NCBI RefSeq assembly: GCF_937616625.2
Contig: NC_065577.1
Span: forward strand, 22,333,501-22,397,500
Origin: Mercurialis annua
Taxonomy: Eukaryota; Streptophyta; Magnoliopsida; Malpighiales; Euphorbiaceae
Length of the DNA stretch: 64,000 nucleotides
Direction of reading: 5' to 3'
Each line of letters starts with the position of its first letter. Position 1 is the stretch's first letter. The notes below the pieces were generated by a model. The model was given only the letters and a program-made list of their open reading frames with translations. It was not told the origin of the DNA and searched no databases. Below, one piece after another: positions 49,601-61,640 of the stretch. Both the position numbers and the translations under genes were made by a program.

Positions 49601-52029
49601 CGTTTACAAACGTTACGAAACAAATCCAAAAGGTTCTCCATTTTAGCAATTTAATCCTTACGTTTACAAACGTTACGAAACAAAACCAAACCTTTCACCT
49701 TTTTACCGATCGAAGCAAAACGTTTACAAACATTACGAAACAAAACCAAACGTTTCCCATTTTTTACAAATTACGCCAAACGTTTACAAACATTGTGAAA
49801 CAAATCAAAACGTTTCACCTTTTTAGCGATCTAAGTGAAAGGTTTAAAATGTTACGAAACAAATCTAGACGTTTCACCTTTTTGGCGATTTAAGCCAAAA
49901 GTTTAAAACGCTACAAAACCAATCCAACGTTTACAAACTTTACAAAACAAATCCAAATATTTCACCTGTTTAGCGATTTAAGCCAAACATTCAAAATGTT
50001 ACAAAGCCAATCTAATCATTTAAAATGTTACGAAAAAAAACCAAACGTTTCACCTTTTTAGGGATATAAGCCAAACATTTACAAACATTACGAAAAAAAT
50101 CCATATGTTTCACATTTTTAGCGATCTAAGCCAAACGTTATGAAACAAATCCAAACATTTAAAACATTACGAAACAAATCCAAACGTTTCTCCTTTTTGA
50201 ACGAATTAAGCCAAACTTTTACAATCGTTACGATACAAAACTAAACGTGTCACCTTTTTAGCAATTTAAGCCAAACGTTTACAAACGTTACGAAACAAAT
50301 CCAAACGTTTCATATTTTTAGCGATATACGCCAAACATTTACAAACGTTACGAAACAAATCCAAACGTTAAAACGTTACGAAACAAATCCTAATGTTTCA
50401 CCTTTTTTAGCGATTTAAGCCAAACGTTTACAAACGTTACGAATCCAATCCAAACTTTTCACGTTTTTAGCGATTTATGCCAAACGTTTACAAACATTGC
50501 GAAACAAAGCCAAACGTTTCATATTTTTAGCGATTTAAGCCAAATGTTTTAAAATTTATAAAACCAATCCAAACGTTTAAAATGATACGAAAGATATCCA
50601 AAACTTTCACATTTTTAGCAATTTAAGTGTACAAACGTTACGAAACAAATTCAAACGTTTAAAACATTACGAAACCAATCCAAACGTTTCACCTTTTTAG
50701 CGATTTAAGCCAAACGTTTACAAATATTACTAAACAAAACCAAATGTTTCCTCTTTTTAGCAACTTAAGCCAAACTTTTATAAACATTACAAAACAAATT
50801 AAAACGTTTCATATTTTTAGCGATTTAAGCCAACCATTGTCAAACGTTAAGAAACAAATCCAAATGTTTGAAATGTTACTAAACAAATGCAAATATTTCA
50901 CCCTCATAGCGATTTAAGCCAAACGCTTACAAACGTTACAAAACAAAACAAAACAATTCACCATTTTAGCGATTTAAGCCAAATGTTAAAAACGTTACGA
51001 AAAAAATCCAAACGTTTCCCCTCTTTAGCGATTGAAGCCAAACATTTACAAACATTACAAAACAGATCTGTTTCACATTTTTAGCGATTTAAGCCAAACG
51101 TTTACAAACGTTATGAACCAAATACAAACGTTTCACCTTTTTAGCGATTTAAGCCAAACGTTTACGAACGATACGAAACAAAACCAAACGTTTACAAACG
51201 TTACGAAACAAAACCAAACGTATCACTTTTTCAGCAATTTAAGCCAAACGTTTACAAACATTACGAAACAAAACCAAACGTTTCGCCTTTTTAGCGATTT
51301 AAGCCAAACGTTTAGAAACATTACGAAACAAATCCGAACGTTTCAAATTTTTAGCGATCTAAGCCAAAAGTTTAAAACGTTACAAAACTAATCCAAACGT
51401 TTAAAACGTTACGAAACAAATCAAAACGTTTCACGTTTCACCTTATAAGCAATTTAAACAAAACCCTTGCAAACGTTACGAAACAAATCCAAACGTTCCA
51501 CCTTTTTAGTGATTTAACTCAAACGTTTACAGAAGTAACGAAACAAATCCTAACGTTTCACCTTTTTAGCAATTTAAGCCTAACGCTTAAAATGTTACGA
51601 AACCAATTCAAACGTTTAAAACATTAGGAATAAAATCAAAACGTTTCCCCTTTTTAGCGATTAAAGCCAAACGTTTACAAACGTTACGAAACAAATCTAA
51701 ACGTTTCACCTTTTTAGCGATTTAAGCTTAACGTTTAAAATGTTACGAAACAAATCTAAACGATTAAAACATTACGAAACAAATCCAAACGTTCCAACTT
51801 TTTAGCGATTTAAGCCAAACATTTACAAACGTTTCAAAACAAATCGAAACGTTTCACCTTTTTAAAGATTTAAGCCAAACGTTTAAAAACGTTACGAAAC
51901 AAATCCAAATATTTCCCCTTTTTTGCGATTGAAGCCAAATGTTTAAAACATTACAAAACCAATCAAAACGTTTAAATCGTTTCTAAACAAATCCAAACGT
52001 TTCACCTTTTTCGCGATTGAAGCCAAACG
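43648..52029 (+). repeat. Forward satellite block after element B, HOR-II continued
   Basis: About 140 forward monomers. The HOR-II marker GATTAAAAC(A/G)TCAC recurs at 44323 and 46226 (1,903 apart; 1,962 from 31953 once B and one target copy are removed). CTTTTGAAACGTTACG recurs near 44468 and 46377. Regularity weakens after about 48900. A third copy of the segment seen at 17700 and 26600 (with the doubled CACGTTTCACC) lies at about 51060-51850. No gene is visible. Confidence 0.94.
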
Positions 52030-52541
52030 TTTAGAACGTGATGATTATAGTTAGAGATTTGGGGTCGAGATTTGCGAGAAAAAAGGAAGGAACAACATGC
52101 CATATATGGCATCAGACGTGGTCTCGTTCGAGACATGTTGGTCTTGAACGAGACCTGCATAATTGCAAGTGTCTCGTTCGAGACCTCCAAGTCTCGAACG
52201 GGACAGCTTGAAAATGCAAGTTCCTTGTTCGAGACCTCCAGGTCTCGAACGGGACAGCTTGAAAATCTCAGGTCTTGATTGAGATCTCGAACGGGACAGC
52301 TTGAAAATCTTAGGTCTCGATTGAGACCTGAGTCAACCCAACTTGGTTCAACCATTTTGGTTGAACCAACACCTAAATTAATCTGTAATACATTCCAAAC
52401 CCAAATCGAACTCCAAAACAAACTGAAACCAAACCAAGAAAAATTACTCCAACCATTAAATCATCTCACGAAATAAAAAACGACTCGACATAAAATTGGA
52501 AACTCATAAAATAAATTTAAAAAAATTTACGGGGTATTACA
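52030..52541 (-). mobile_element. Truncated 3' LTR of element C (first 512 bp)
   Basis: It ends in GGGGTATTACA (the LTR start in reverse) and matches 61380-61845. At 52029-52039 the word GTTTAGAACGT is shared by the incoming satellite (AAACGTTTAGAA) and the complete LTR near 61378, so the remaining ~2.8 kb were lost at a microhomology junction. Confidence 0.85.
52097..52112. promoter_or_regulatory. CArG-box palindrome in the C 3' LTR remnant
   Basis: ATGCCATATATGGCAT is a perfect 16-base palindrome whose core CCATATATGG fits the MADS-domain CArG consensus CC(A/T)6GG. It is also present in the 5' LTR at 61445-61460. Binding is inferred only. Confidence 0.5.
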
Positions 52542-52554
52542 TTCTCCCCAACTT
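52542..52554 (-). promoter_or_regulatory. Polypurine tract of element C
   Basis: Reverse-strand AAGTTGGGGAGAA directly precedes TGTAATACCCC, the family arrangement. Confidence 0.8.
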
Positions 52555-55019
52555 ATTGAAAATTCGTCCTCGAATTTACCACAAAGCCAAAGTAATAAAA
52601 ACTCATTTATAACATGTAAAAATTACACATAACTCAAAATATGAAGCAACGCATCCTCAACGGAACGGAAGAAAATAATTACGCATCACAATATCTGATT
52701 CCCAAAATCACTTACAACCGAGTGACAATGCAACGGGAAACAAAATAAAAACCGCTTAATTCTACCTAACGAAAAACAGCACCCAATCTCAAAATATTAA
52801 ACGAAAATCCTACCCAAGCGTAATCTTACCATAATGATAACTGAGGAGAGTCAAGAGAAACGGAACATCATCTAAGCGAAACACGCTGAAAATTTTACGG
52901 ACAATCTCCCCAACTTATTGAATTACGACTTTGAAATTACAACTGATTTGAAAACCCGAAAGACCATCACACGCAAGCGCGAAAAAATCTAAGATCAACA
53001 ATTTGGTACCTCAAACGGCTTCTCAAACACCACTTGTGAACGAATTAAAAATTTATTTCTCAAACCCGAAATTCCAATCGAAAAGTTATTAAGCCAAACT
53101 CCAATGCTACAAACCAAAAACCTACAAGCACTCTCTACTAAAAATAATCTTACATCACTAAGCGCCTACACACTATAAAACTAATAGTGGTCATAATACC
53201 AATTACCTCAAATGAGAAAACTTAACAGCAATTCAAAATATCGTTTAGATCAAATATGCTCTCACAAAATAATGGCTGAAAACTAACACCATTAGTATCG
53301 TCTCGGTTCAACAAACTAAGATCTCCTCGACAATACCATCAACTTCGAGAACTAAGACGTAAAAAAACATACCAATTTTTAAGGAATACATAATTTAAAC
53401 TCCTTACAGCATAATTTTGTTCATCCTCGACATTTATTTTGAATCATTAAAACCTCGAATCCTACCGAAGACCATTTAGATCAAATTCTAATTAATCGGT
53501 TTATTGGTTATGCTCGAAACAAATTTTTTTAGAAAAACTCTTTACACAAACACAAATATATAAATAACACCATCCGCCTTTAATTTAAAATTACTAGTAC
53601 CTCAAGTTTAATTTCATTTTCAATCGAAAATAATTAACCCGTTGAAAATTTTTTTAGTTTCATAAACGCATTAAAATAGTAAATCACTCTCAATTTGAAA
53701 TCATAATCAAACCTTTCTTTCACAATAAATTCACAATTTTACAAAAATCGTTCATTTAGAAAAATCTTAAGATCCACTTAATTTTAATCAAAACTGATAA
53801 AGTTTCATCACTTCTCAAAAAGTTAAAATTTCACAGATAAGAATTCCTTTATTTTCGAAATTTTTTTCATATCGGTATTAAAACTTTTTGTGCAGAAATC
53901 GAATATGTAAAAACAAAATTTCTTTTACATTTTTCAGTATAAATAGATACATAGAGCATAACTAATTTCCTTAAATCAAAAATCTTCAAATACATACTCT
54001 AAACTGACACAATTCTTCAATCCGAACTAAACCTCGAGTGCAACCTTATAACCATAGTTCCTACTTACCAAATACTGATACTCCAACAAAATTGAATAAA
54101 TCCTTACAAGCAATTTCTCCTAAATCACCACCGGCATCACAGAGTATTTGTCTAGTTTTCAACCAAATAAAAATTTTAAAACCGTTTGAAATTTAATAAC
54201 TTTAAAACACCATTTTCACAATATAACTTGCGAGTTTATAACAAAACATATTTTTTTTTGAAATGTCCCACTGATAAAATTTATATTACATAATTATGCG
54301 CCAGGGTGATGACAGCTCTCATCCCAAAGAGTTTCATTCAACCCTAATAATTTAATGCCATGAGGAATGTTCTAAATGCATGTATCAATTATTTATTTCT
54401 CTTTTAATTAGTGATCATACTCAATGCTCAATGCAGTTTTCTATTCGTGGCATTTCAAATGCATGTTGGTTTGGGCACAATTATGTGATAAAAATATTTC
54501 AATTACTTTAACATGTTAACATTTTAAATTAATTTTCCTTCGAAACATTTTTTAGACATTACACTCTCTGAGACGTGCACTGGTTCATCTTGACATATTT
54601 GTCCATCTCTATTATCCTAGTTCACCAATTGGCATCGCCATTAACGAAATAACCCAAATTCAACAACGAAACTAAAATTTACCTAACAGCGAATTCCCCC
54701 TCAAATCAAATTGAAAAATTTCCAAAAGGCATGAAAGTAACACGACCGTCTTTACAGCTCCACTATCAGTTTTGGCATTTCACCGATCCATCTAGTGATA
54801 ACACCAGTGTATTATTACACTGATCAACCTCGAACACAGTTTCCACATTTTTTTCCAGAATATCAAAGCCGAAAGATTTGATACTACAATTTATCGCAAT
54901 CGAGCCCGACATGAAATGCATAACGCGCAACATTTTTCCGCACGAGGCAAGCACTCACGAGAAGAATTATTCTACCGGTGCCGAATAAAATAACTCAAAT
55001 CGCCTTCTCTGACCAGGAT
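52555..55019 (-). other. Non-coding interior of element C, 3' part
   Basis: AT-rich, with no retrotransposon protein motif on either strand. Conserved with B are the reverse of GTCATCACCCTGG (54303-54315) and the dyad at 54803-54824 (CAGTGTA and TACACTG arms). The 40 bases next to the purine tract also match. Confidence 0.75.
55015..55019 (+). repeat. Left target-site duplication of solo LTR D
   Basis: AGGAT before TGTAACACCC, pairing with AGGAC at 56689-56693. One mismatch. Confidence 0.7.
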
Positions 55020-56688
55020 TGTAACACCCACATTTAAAATTGCATATGGTCATGCTCATACATTCCATGCATTTCGATGGTCAAGAGTAAGCGTGGTTCA
55101 TTAGTATTTACATGAGCATTTAAAGTAATGATTGATGTTAATTAAATAAAAATGATGGGGGTTTGATTAACGCAATAACTATTCAAAATGAATAATAGGT
55201 AGTATAACGATAAACAAATATGTTCAAACTAAATTGGAAGAAAAGTACGTCGGTTAACTAGGGTTATTTGGTTATTAATTATGAAACAAAATAAACTAAA
55301 TTTTCTAAGTTAGACTTTGATTAAATTTCAAAGACTATAAGGAGATATAGCTTTAAAAAATGATTCCATGAGAACAATTCTATATTAGTAAGAATAACTC
55401 TTACTATAAGTTAAATATCACCTCTTAACTATCTTTTCTTCATTTTACCAAAACAAATCAAGAGAAACAAGAGCAAGCAAGTGATAAAAACCTAAACCTA
55501 ACTTTAAAAACAAGATCAATTACACCTTTATTTAAGTTTGGATCAAGAAAAGAAGATATTTGGTAAGTAATTTAAGTGTTTTGGTTGATTAGGTTAGGAT
55601 TCATCATCTTTTTGCAAGCAATCTCCTTATATCCAAAATTTGGTATGTGTTGTTTATATCATAAGTCAAGTTATACAGCTCCAAATTGGTTGATTCTTGA
55701 ATCTACGGAAACTGAATCTAGTCTACTACAATGGTTATTCTTTGTGTATCGTCATTTAAAGTCGTTATGATAGCCTAATACGCCACGCCATGTTTTTGCT
55801 CTGTCTGCCTATACAGCCTTATAGGGTAGCAACAAAACTTGCATAAATCATTGTATTGCGATCGAATTGAGTTTCTTATTTTTTTGTAGCTTTTCTAGAC
55901 TCATATACCTATAACTTCACCGAAGGGTTTTTCCAAATTATGTTTATATTGATATGTGGATCACTTTAAAGATAGGGTATATGTTCTGCGTACTTATAGA
56001 ACTATAACTGCATCTTTAACTACTTGTAAAATTGATATGATGAGTGATACATGTCCAAATGATGCCATTCTTGTTTCTCTGGATTCTTTAGGATGATAAC
56101 TAAAACTGTTTAGTTTTGACATAAGACTAAATCTGTCATTTGGATTGTGAATAAGAAAGAACCATTTAATTTTATAATCTGTCTAGACAGTTTAACCTAT
56201 TGGTGTTGTAATATACATAATCTGATTAATACTAATCCAATTGATGTGCTTCCAATTGGAAATGAAACTAGACTCAAATGTACAGAACTCATATCAATAG
56301 TTTGTATAAATGATGTTTGAGTTAGGAGTAGTACCTATTTGAAGTCATTACACATAATCTACCTAGAAAAAAGGGTTATGGTTACTAGTTTATTTTTTTT
56401 ATGTAAATTGAGGAAATGGTTACCTTGTGAATGAATTGAGATTATATATATGTGAATATTTACTTATAGACCAGAAGGGAATACGACGGACAAGCCTGGA
56501 ACTTAACGGATTTGTACTAAGAGTTTTTATATAAAGTGTTGTATAAGTGTTTGATGTGAGATAGTTTGAATATTACGGTTATGCGATAAGTTAAAACTTT
56601 TGTGTCGAAACATAACATATATTAAATGGATATTGTGATGTTTATTATAAATTCTGAGTATATAATGTTTTAATTTGAGGATGTCACA
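55020..56688 (+). mobile_element. Solo LTR D nested in element C
   Basis: 1,669 bases starting TGTAACACCC and ending GATGTCACA, with 5-base flanking repeats AGGAT/AGGAC. No interior, purine tract or second LTR is present, so it is what unequal recombination between two LTRs leaves behind. The start resembles long Ty3/gypsy LTRs, but lineage is not certain. Strand is assigned by the TG start only. Open frames (55576-55770) are short and unrecognised. Confidence 0.8.
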
Positions 56689-56693
56689 AGGAC
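56689..56693 (+). repeat. Right target-site duplication of solo LTR D
   Basis: AGGAC after GATGTCACA. See 55015-55019. Confidence 0.7.
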
Positions 56694-58541
56694 AGATTCG
56701 AAATTCGAATCTGCAAACAGATCTTGAGAATCACTCCTTAAATTTCTTAATGACAAAATTAATAACTTCAATTTCCAGAGTCCAAACGTTCGATCCAACT
56801 AAACCAATTAGAACATCTAAATTAATCGCAGGGTCAAAACAAACGTTCGAAACGCACATCGATACCAATGCCAAAGTTAAGCTAAAGAAAAACTAGCGAG
56901 AAGTGTCCTTACGTGGTACTTCACACAATGAGGCAAACGAGCACAAAACTACCATGGCATAACTTAATGAGAGACAAAAATAACGACATAGTAATATAGG
57001 TCAAGAATTGTTCACACATCCGAAAAACACTTAAGCATCTTGCAGTAAAACAAATACTCATTAAGATAGATATCCAATATAAATTTCAAAGGATTGAGCA
57101 TAGAACATCTTATGTGATCAGCGAATTCCTACAAATATGGAAGTAACTTAAATAGCCCAACAATGATCTAAATCATATAATAACATTTTCAAAACGTCAA
57201 TTTAGAATAAAACAAAATGTGATATTGATCAAAAATATTTATCAAAACCCATTTCGAAAGATGAAATTTACAAAATAGATTTCAAGTTAATGTCGAACAC
57301 CCACAGTTTTAAAATTCATTTTCCGGAAAAACCACTTTAGAAAATACGGTTAAAATTTGTTCCCAAACGCCTCAAATTAACATCAGCGATTTAACCAAGT
57401 GATCACAACTTCCAAGCTCAATTCCAAATTTGGGTGACCCAAGTCGAACCCGCAATTACCATTTGTAAAACGTATACAAAATATTTCAAAATCTGGAAAA
57501 ACGTATTTTAAACAAATTTCAGTCCTTTCAAAAATAGAAAGCTCGACGTCTCCCAATGACAACATCAAAACAATTTTTCTTTAGCAACCTTTTCAAAAAC
57601 ATAAGTTTCAGTAAAAAAAACTAGTAATTCGAGCATATACCAACAACAGCAAAGTGTTGACAACCGAAATATGGTAAAAATTACAAAAGTAATATTAAAT
57701 CATCAATACGGTATCGCATTACATAATAATAATAATGATAATAATTTTATTACAAAACAATTATCTTGAAAACACCAAGGTAGACGTAACAAAAAAATTT
57801 GAATTCGAAAAATTTATTTTATTTTAAAAGAACAAACCTTTTTTCAATCCTTCGTCAAATATAATTTTTTTCAAAATTTATGAATTTCATTTTTACTGGC
57901 AAGATACTGAAACTAATATTTTAGGGTGTCGTGCCCACTACCCATTCGACTTTTTTTTTTTGCGTCAAAACACAGTTAGGTAAAAATAATCCTCTTAAGG
58001 TAATATAAAAGCAAAATGTGGCCTGCAACGTAATTCACAAAACGTGAAAAAATTTCTCGGTCATTTTTTTTAACCCCAAAACAATGTTAAAGCCTGATTT
58101 TTTTTTTAAAAATCAAAGCTCGCGGTCAAAGCCATAAGTACTCACATAATAATTTAACGTCAACAACATCATTAAAGGCATAACAGCCAAAATATATCAG
58201 TCAAGTGAAAAGCAACATTATCAAGATAAGGAAATTAACATCATACTCAAGTATGATATAAAGAAAATTATCAACATAAGATTTTCTGAGAAATTAAAAG
58301 CAATTTAAAATCACCCAAGTGAAATAACATCAATATAATAAAATCAAAGCATAAGCAATGACTGACTCGACGCAATTCTATCGGTGTAGGCAGAAAATTT
58401 TAAAATCAAAGGATGACGATTAAAGGACAAGACATGAAACCTAATTCCGCAGTAGTACCTATGACTCAATAACAACTTAACAGGGTAAACACATAGCATG
58501 CAAATGGTCTTGGTTTGAAACCACAGCTCTGATACCAAGTT
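56694..58541 (-). other. Non-coding interior of element C, 5' part
   Basis: Continues the interior beyond solo LTR D to the primer binding site. The last 170 bases (58370-58541, reverse strand) align with the first 170 of B's interior, including TCATAGG.ACTACTGCGGAAT. It contains poly-T and poly-A runs and no recognisable protein. Confidence 0.78.
58526..58537 (-). promoter_or_regulatory. Primer binding site of element C (initiator tRNA-Met)
   Basis: The plus strand reads GCTCTGATACCA, the reverse of TGGTATCAGAGC, four bases from the LTR end at 58542, exactly as in B. Confidence 0.92.
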
Positions 58542-61444
58542 TGTCACGACCCAATTTCATGGATCGCGACTGGCGCTAGGGTATAGGTATGGTTGTACCG
58601 AAACCCGTAGCAAGCCATACGGAAAACAAAAAATCATATAAACCTGCAGAAAATCCAATGCTCGGGGGCAACCGAGACTCCAACTTAAACAAACAGTTTA
58701 TATGATAATATTTCCATTAAATAATAAATAACCAGAGTTAAACAATTTAATATGCCAAAGCAATAAGCATGTCCAACCCAATTTGACAACAACTATAATA
58801 ATATAGACTTCTATTTTACTACTGCGGTCTAAGAATAAAAATTAGTTTGACAATTTGCTAAAATGAAATAAACCTCCGAGGAATAAAGAATCGGAGATCA
58901 GTAGACTCGCTCAAAATAATAAACCTGGAAAATGAGGAAACAACGGGGTTCAGATATACTGAGATGAGTTCGCAATATTATTTACATTTATTAAGTTTAA
59001 AAACCTTAAATCAAAACCCTTTTATACTAATATAATATGTGATTATGGAATAACAGTATTGAAACGATCCCAGCGTCAGTATGACATAGCATACTGAAAA
59101 ACCCAAAATGGACGGGAACAAATCCTCGTCATATACCAGCGTAAGTAAGACCTTAGTTTGCCGATCTCAGAATACTTACCGGTGCACACAGTCTCGATAC
59201 AAGCCTATTGCACAGCTTGTTTCAATCCAGATCCATAATCGCTTAAAACAGTTCAAAAACATTTATAATACTAAAATAAGATGCGGTACTTAACAAAGCG
59301 GTAAATAGCACTTACAAACTCACTGTTTACTAATCCACGTGAAAATCTGGCAAGTGACAAAATCTGAATCGACTCCGAAGCACGCACAGTCGACGACGAG
59401 TCTAAGAACAGAGTAAAAACAATTATTAAAATCAACCCCTAACTCTAGAGAGTACTAGACACCACATAGGACTAGCACAATACCGAGTCAAGCATAAACA
59501 TAGCTAGAATAGAATGAACGATCAACCACGTAATGACCCGAGTCAAAAACAAACCACATCGAGTAACACGATACTTCGAAAACTAAATAAGCCAAGTATA
59601 TTAGGTTCCCGTTTTAAAATCCGTTCCGGAAAATATTACTCAAATAATATTTAGATAATAACTTAAATCAATTTCTCAAATCGTGGGTTAGCCGAGTTAC
59701 CAATAACTACCAAGTTATCTCACATGTCGGGTGATCCAAGTCTCATCCGACCCGAACTATTTTATCAAAATATAAACCATAGTTTATAATTCCCAAAAAT
59801 CACTTTGATAAATAAATATAATTATATTCAATTATAAACTATATTTTATAATTATAGAAATAACTTTGATAAATCAATGTTTTAAACGGAACCCAATAAC
59901 TTTAACTTCAAGAAACCCAAGTTACAACCAAAAACTTAATCAAATAAGTTTTAAAAAAAAAAACGTTCAAGGACTAAATTATAATTTAGCCAAGAAAGAC
60001 ATACCAAAAGGATATTTAAAATCAAATATAATTACCCGAGTAATTATATTAATTTAGATTATAAAATAATCATTGTTTTCAATTTGACAATTTATAACTC
60101 AAAACGAAATTTAAAAGTTAAAAATATAAATTTAATCACATTGGCACGCTAAGCCAAAATCTCAAAATATCAATTAATAATAATTAAATAATAAATTTCA
60201 ATTTCCATTTATTATAATTAAAATAAATAATTTAATCAAAATCGTTTAATTTATATTAAGATTAATATAAATTCCAAATTTAAAATAATAATACTCAAGA
60301 AATTTTAAATCATAATTAAATTACCAAAATAAAAGTCGAAACTAATTCCGTAGATTAAAATTAAAATCAATTTATGAAAGCAGCAAATAATAACTTAAGG
60401 AATCAATATGCTTTAAGTCAAATTATCCAGGGACTTATAGGCACCTTTAGCCAATAAACAAATCAATTCGGCCAATCACCAAAAACCACATCATCATCTT
60501 CTACATTAATTTCATAACTCAAACTTAACCTTTGCAGAAGCAATTCACAGAGGCAAACTGAAAACTAACTTCAAGCTATCTAACTCATCAATCATTAACT
60601 AACAACTAACCAAGATTTTAAACCATAACTTTCATAACAAGAACAAGAAAATGAATCACAATCCAAGAAATCAAAGTTCATTCCTCTGTTAAAAAAGAAT
60701 CGACATGGCAGAGATTACGAAACTGAAACGAAGCCAACCCAAATCGAGAGGCAATTCTCAAACTGAGATAAACCATTAACTACCCAATAATCTAGAGACT
60801 AAACAACAATAAGCCACAAAATCAATGCCAAAGAAGCTAAGGAAATCAATAGCAAGAACAATGTGTTTCACAATTTAAGAAACAAACAAATACGATAAGA
60901 CGACGGCGATTAAAACGAGATTATATACGTACCGTTTGACGAAAACGAAGTTGAGAATTGTAAAGGCGTGAGTCTACTTCAACTAGGACGAAACGGATCC
61001 AATTTAACGCTCAAACGATTAAGAACGGATCAAAACACTAAACTATCGATTTTAGAACCAAAACAGAAAATTACACAAAAACGGCGAGACGACGGCAATC
61101 ATAACGGAAAAGATAGCGTACCGTTTCCGATTTTCAAACTTTAGAGTTGTAGAGAACTGAGTCTACTATGGCAGCGAGCAAACAAACCTCGATTCGATGT
61201 TAGAAACGAAGAGAACGAATTAATGAACAAAAGTGTTGATTAAAGAAAAACTAAAAATGAATGATGAACGCTTACCGGTTTAGAATCCAAAAGAAAGAAT
61301 GATTGGTGACTAATTTCAGAGAGTTTTGAGATGAACAATGACGGCTAGAGTTAGTAAAATACATAGGGACAATAAGGTTTAGAACGTGATGATAATAGTT
61401 AGAGATTTGGGGCCGAGATTTCCGAGAAACAAGGAAGGAACAAC

Positions 61445-61460
61445 ATGCCATATATGGCAT
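61445..61460. promoter_or_regulatory. CArG-box palindrome in the C 5' LTR
   Basis: ATGCCATATATGGCAT with core CCATATATGG. Identical to the copy in the 3' LTR remnant. Confidence 0.5.
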
Positions 61461-61464
61461 TAGA

Positions 61465-61640
61465 CGTGGTCTCGTTCGAGACATGTTGGTCTCGAACGAG
61501 ACCTGCAGAATTGCAAGTGTCTCGTTTGAGACCTCCAGGTATCGAACGGGACAGCTTGAAAATGCAAGTGTCATGTTTGAGACCTCCAGGTCTCAAACGG
61601 GACAGCCTGAAAATCTCGAATCTCAATTGAGACCTGAGTA
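61465..61640. repeat. Cluster of GTCTCG/CGAGAC palindromes in the C 5' LTR
   Basis: GGTCTCGTTCGAGAC, GGTCTCGAACGAGACC, GTCTCGTTTGAGACC and further variants follow one another, interleaved with CCAGGTCTC..CGGGACAGC direct repeats. The 3' LTR remnant has a related cluster with a different repeat number at 52115-52330. B and A have shorter versions. Confidence 0.75.

Noticed and set aside
462..51391. Dozens of 60-150-codon open frames with a 20-residue period (QTFTNVTKQIQ, FHLFSDLS)
   Set aside because: They come from a 60-bp satellite whose length is divisible by three and whose consensus has one frame free of stops. They occur in every forward block and in reverse in every inverted block, end at random mutations, and resemble no protein family I know.
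52002..52476. 139-codon frame on the minus strand and 65-68-codon frames on the plus strand
   Set aside because: They lie within the truncated C LTR across the GTCTCG repeat cluster. The periodic peptides (FSSCPVRDLEVSNE) are repeats of that DNA, and the 5' LTR copy (61272-61647) has broken versions.
55576..57568. Short frames of 61-73 codons in solo LTR D and the C interior
   Set aside because: Chance-length frames in AT-rich sequence with no motif or neighbour support.
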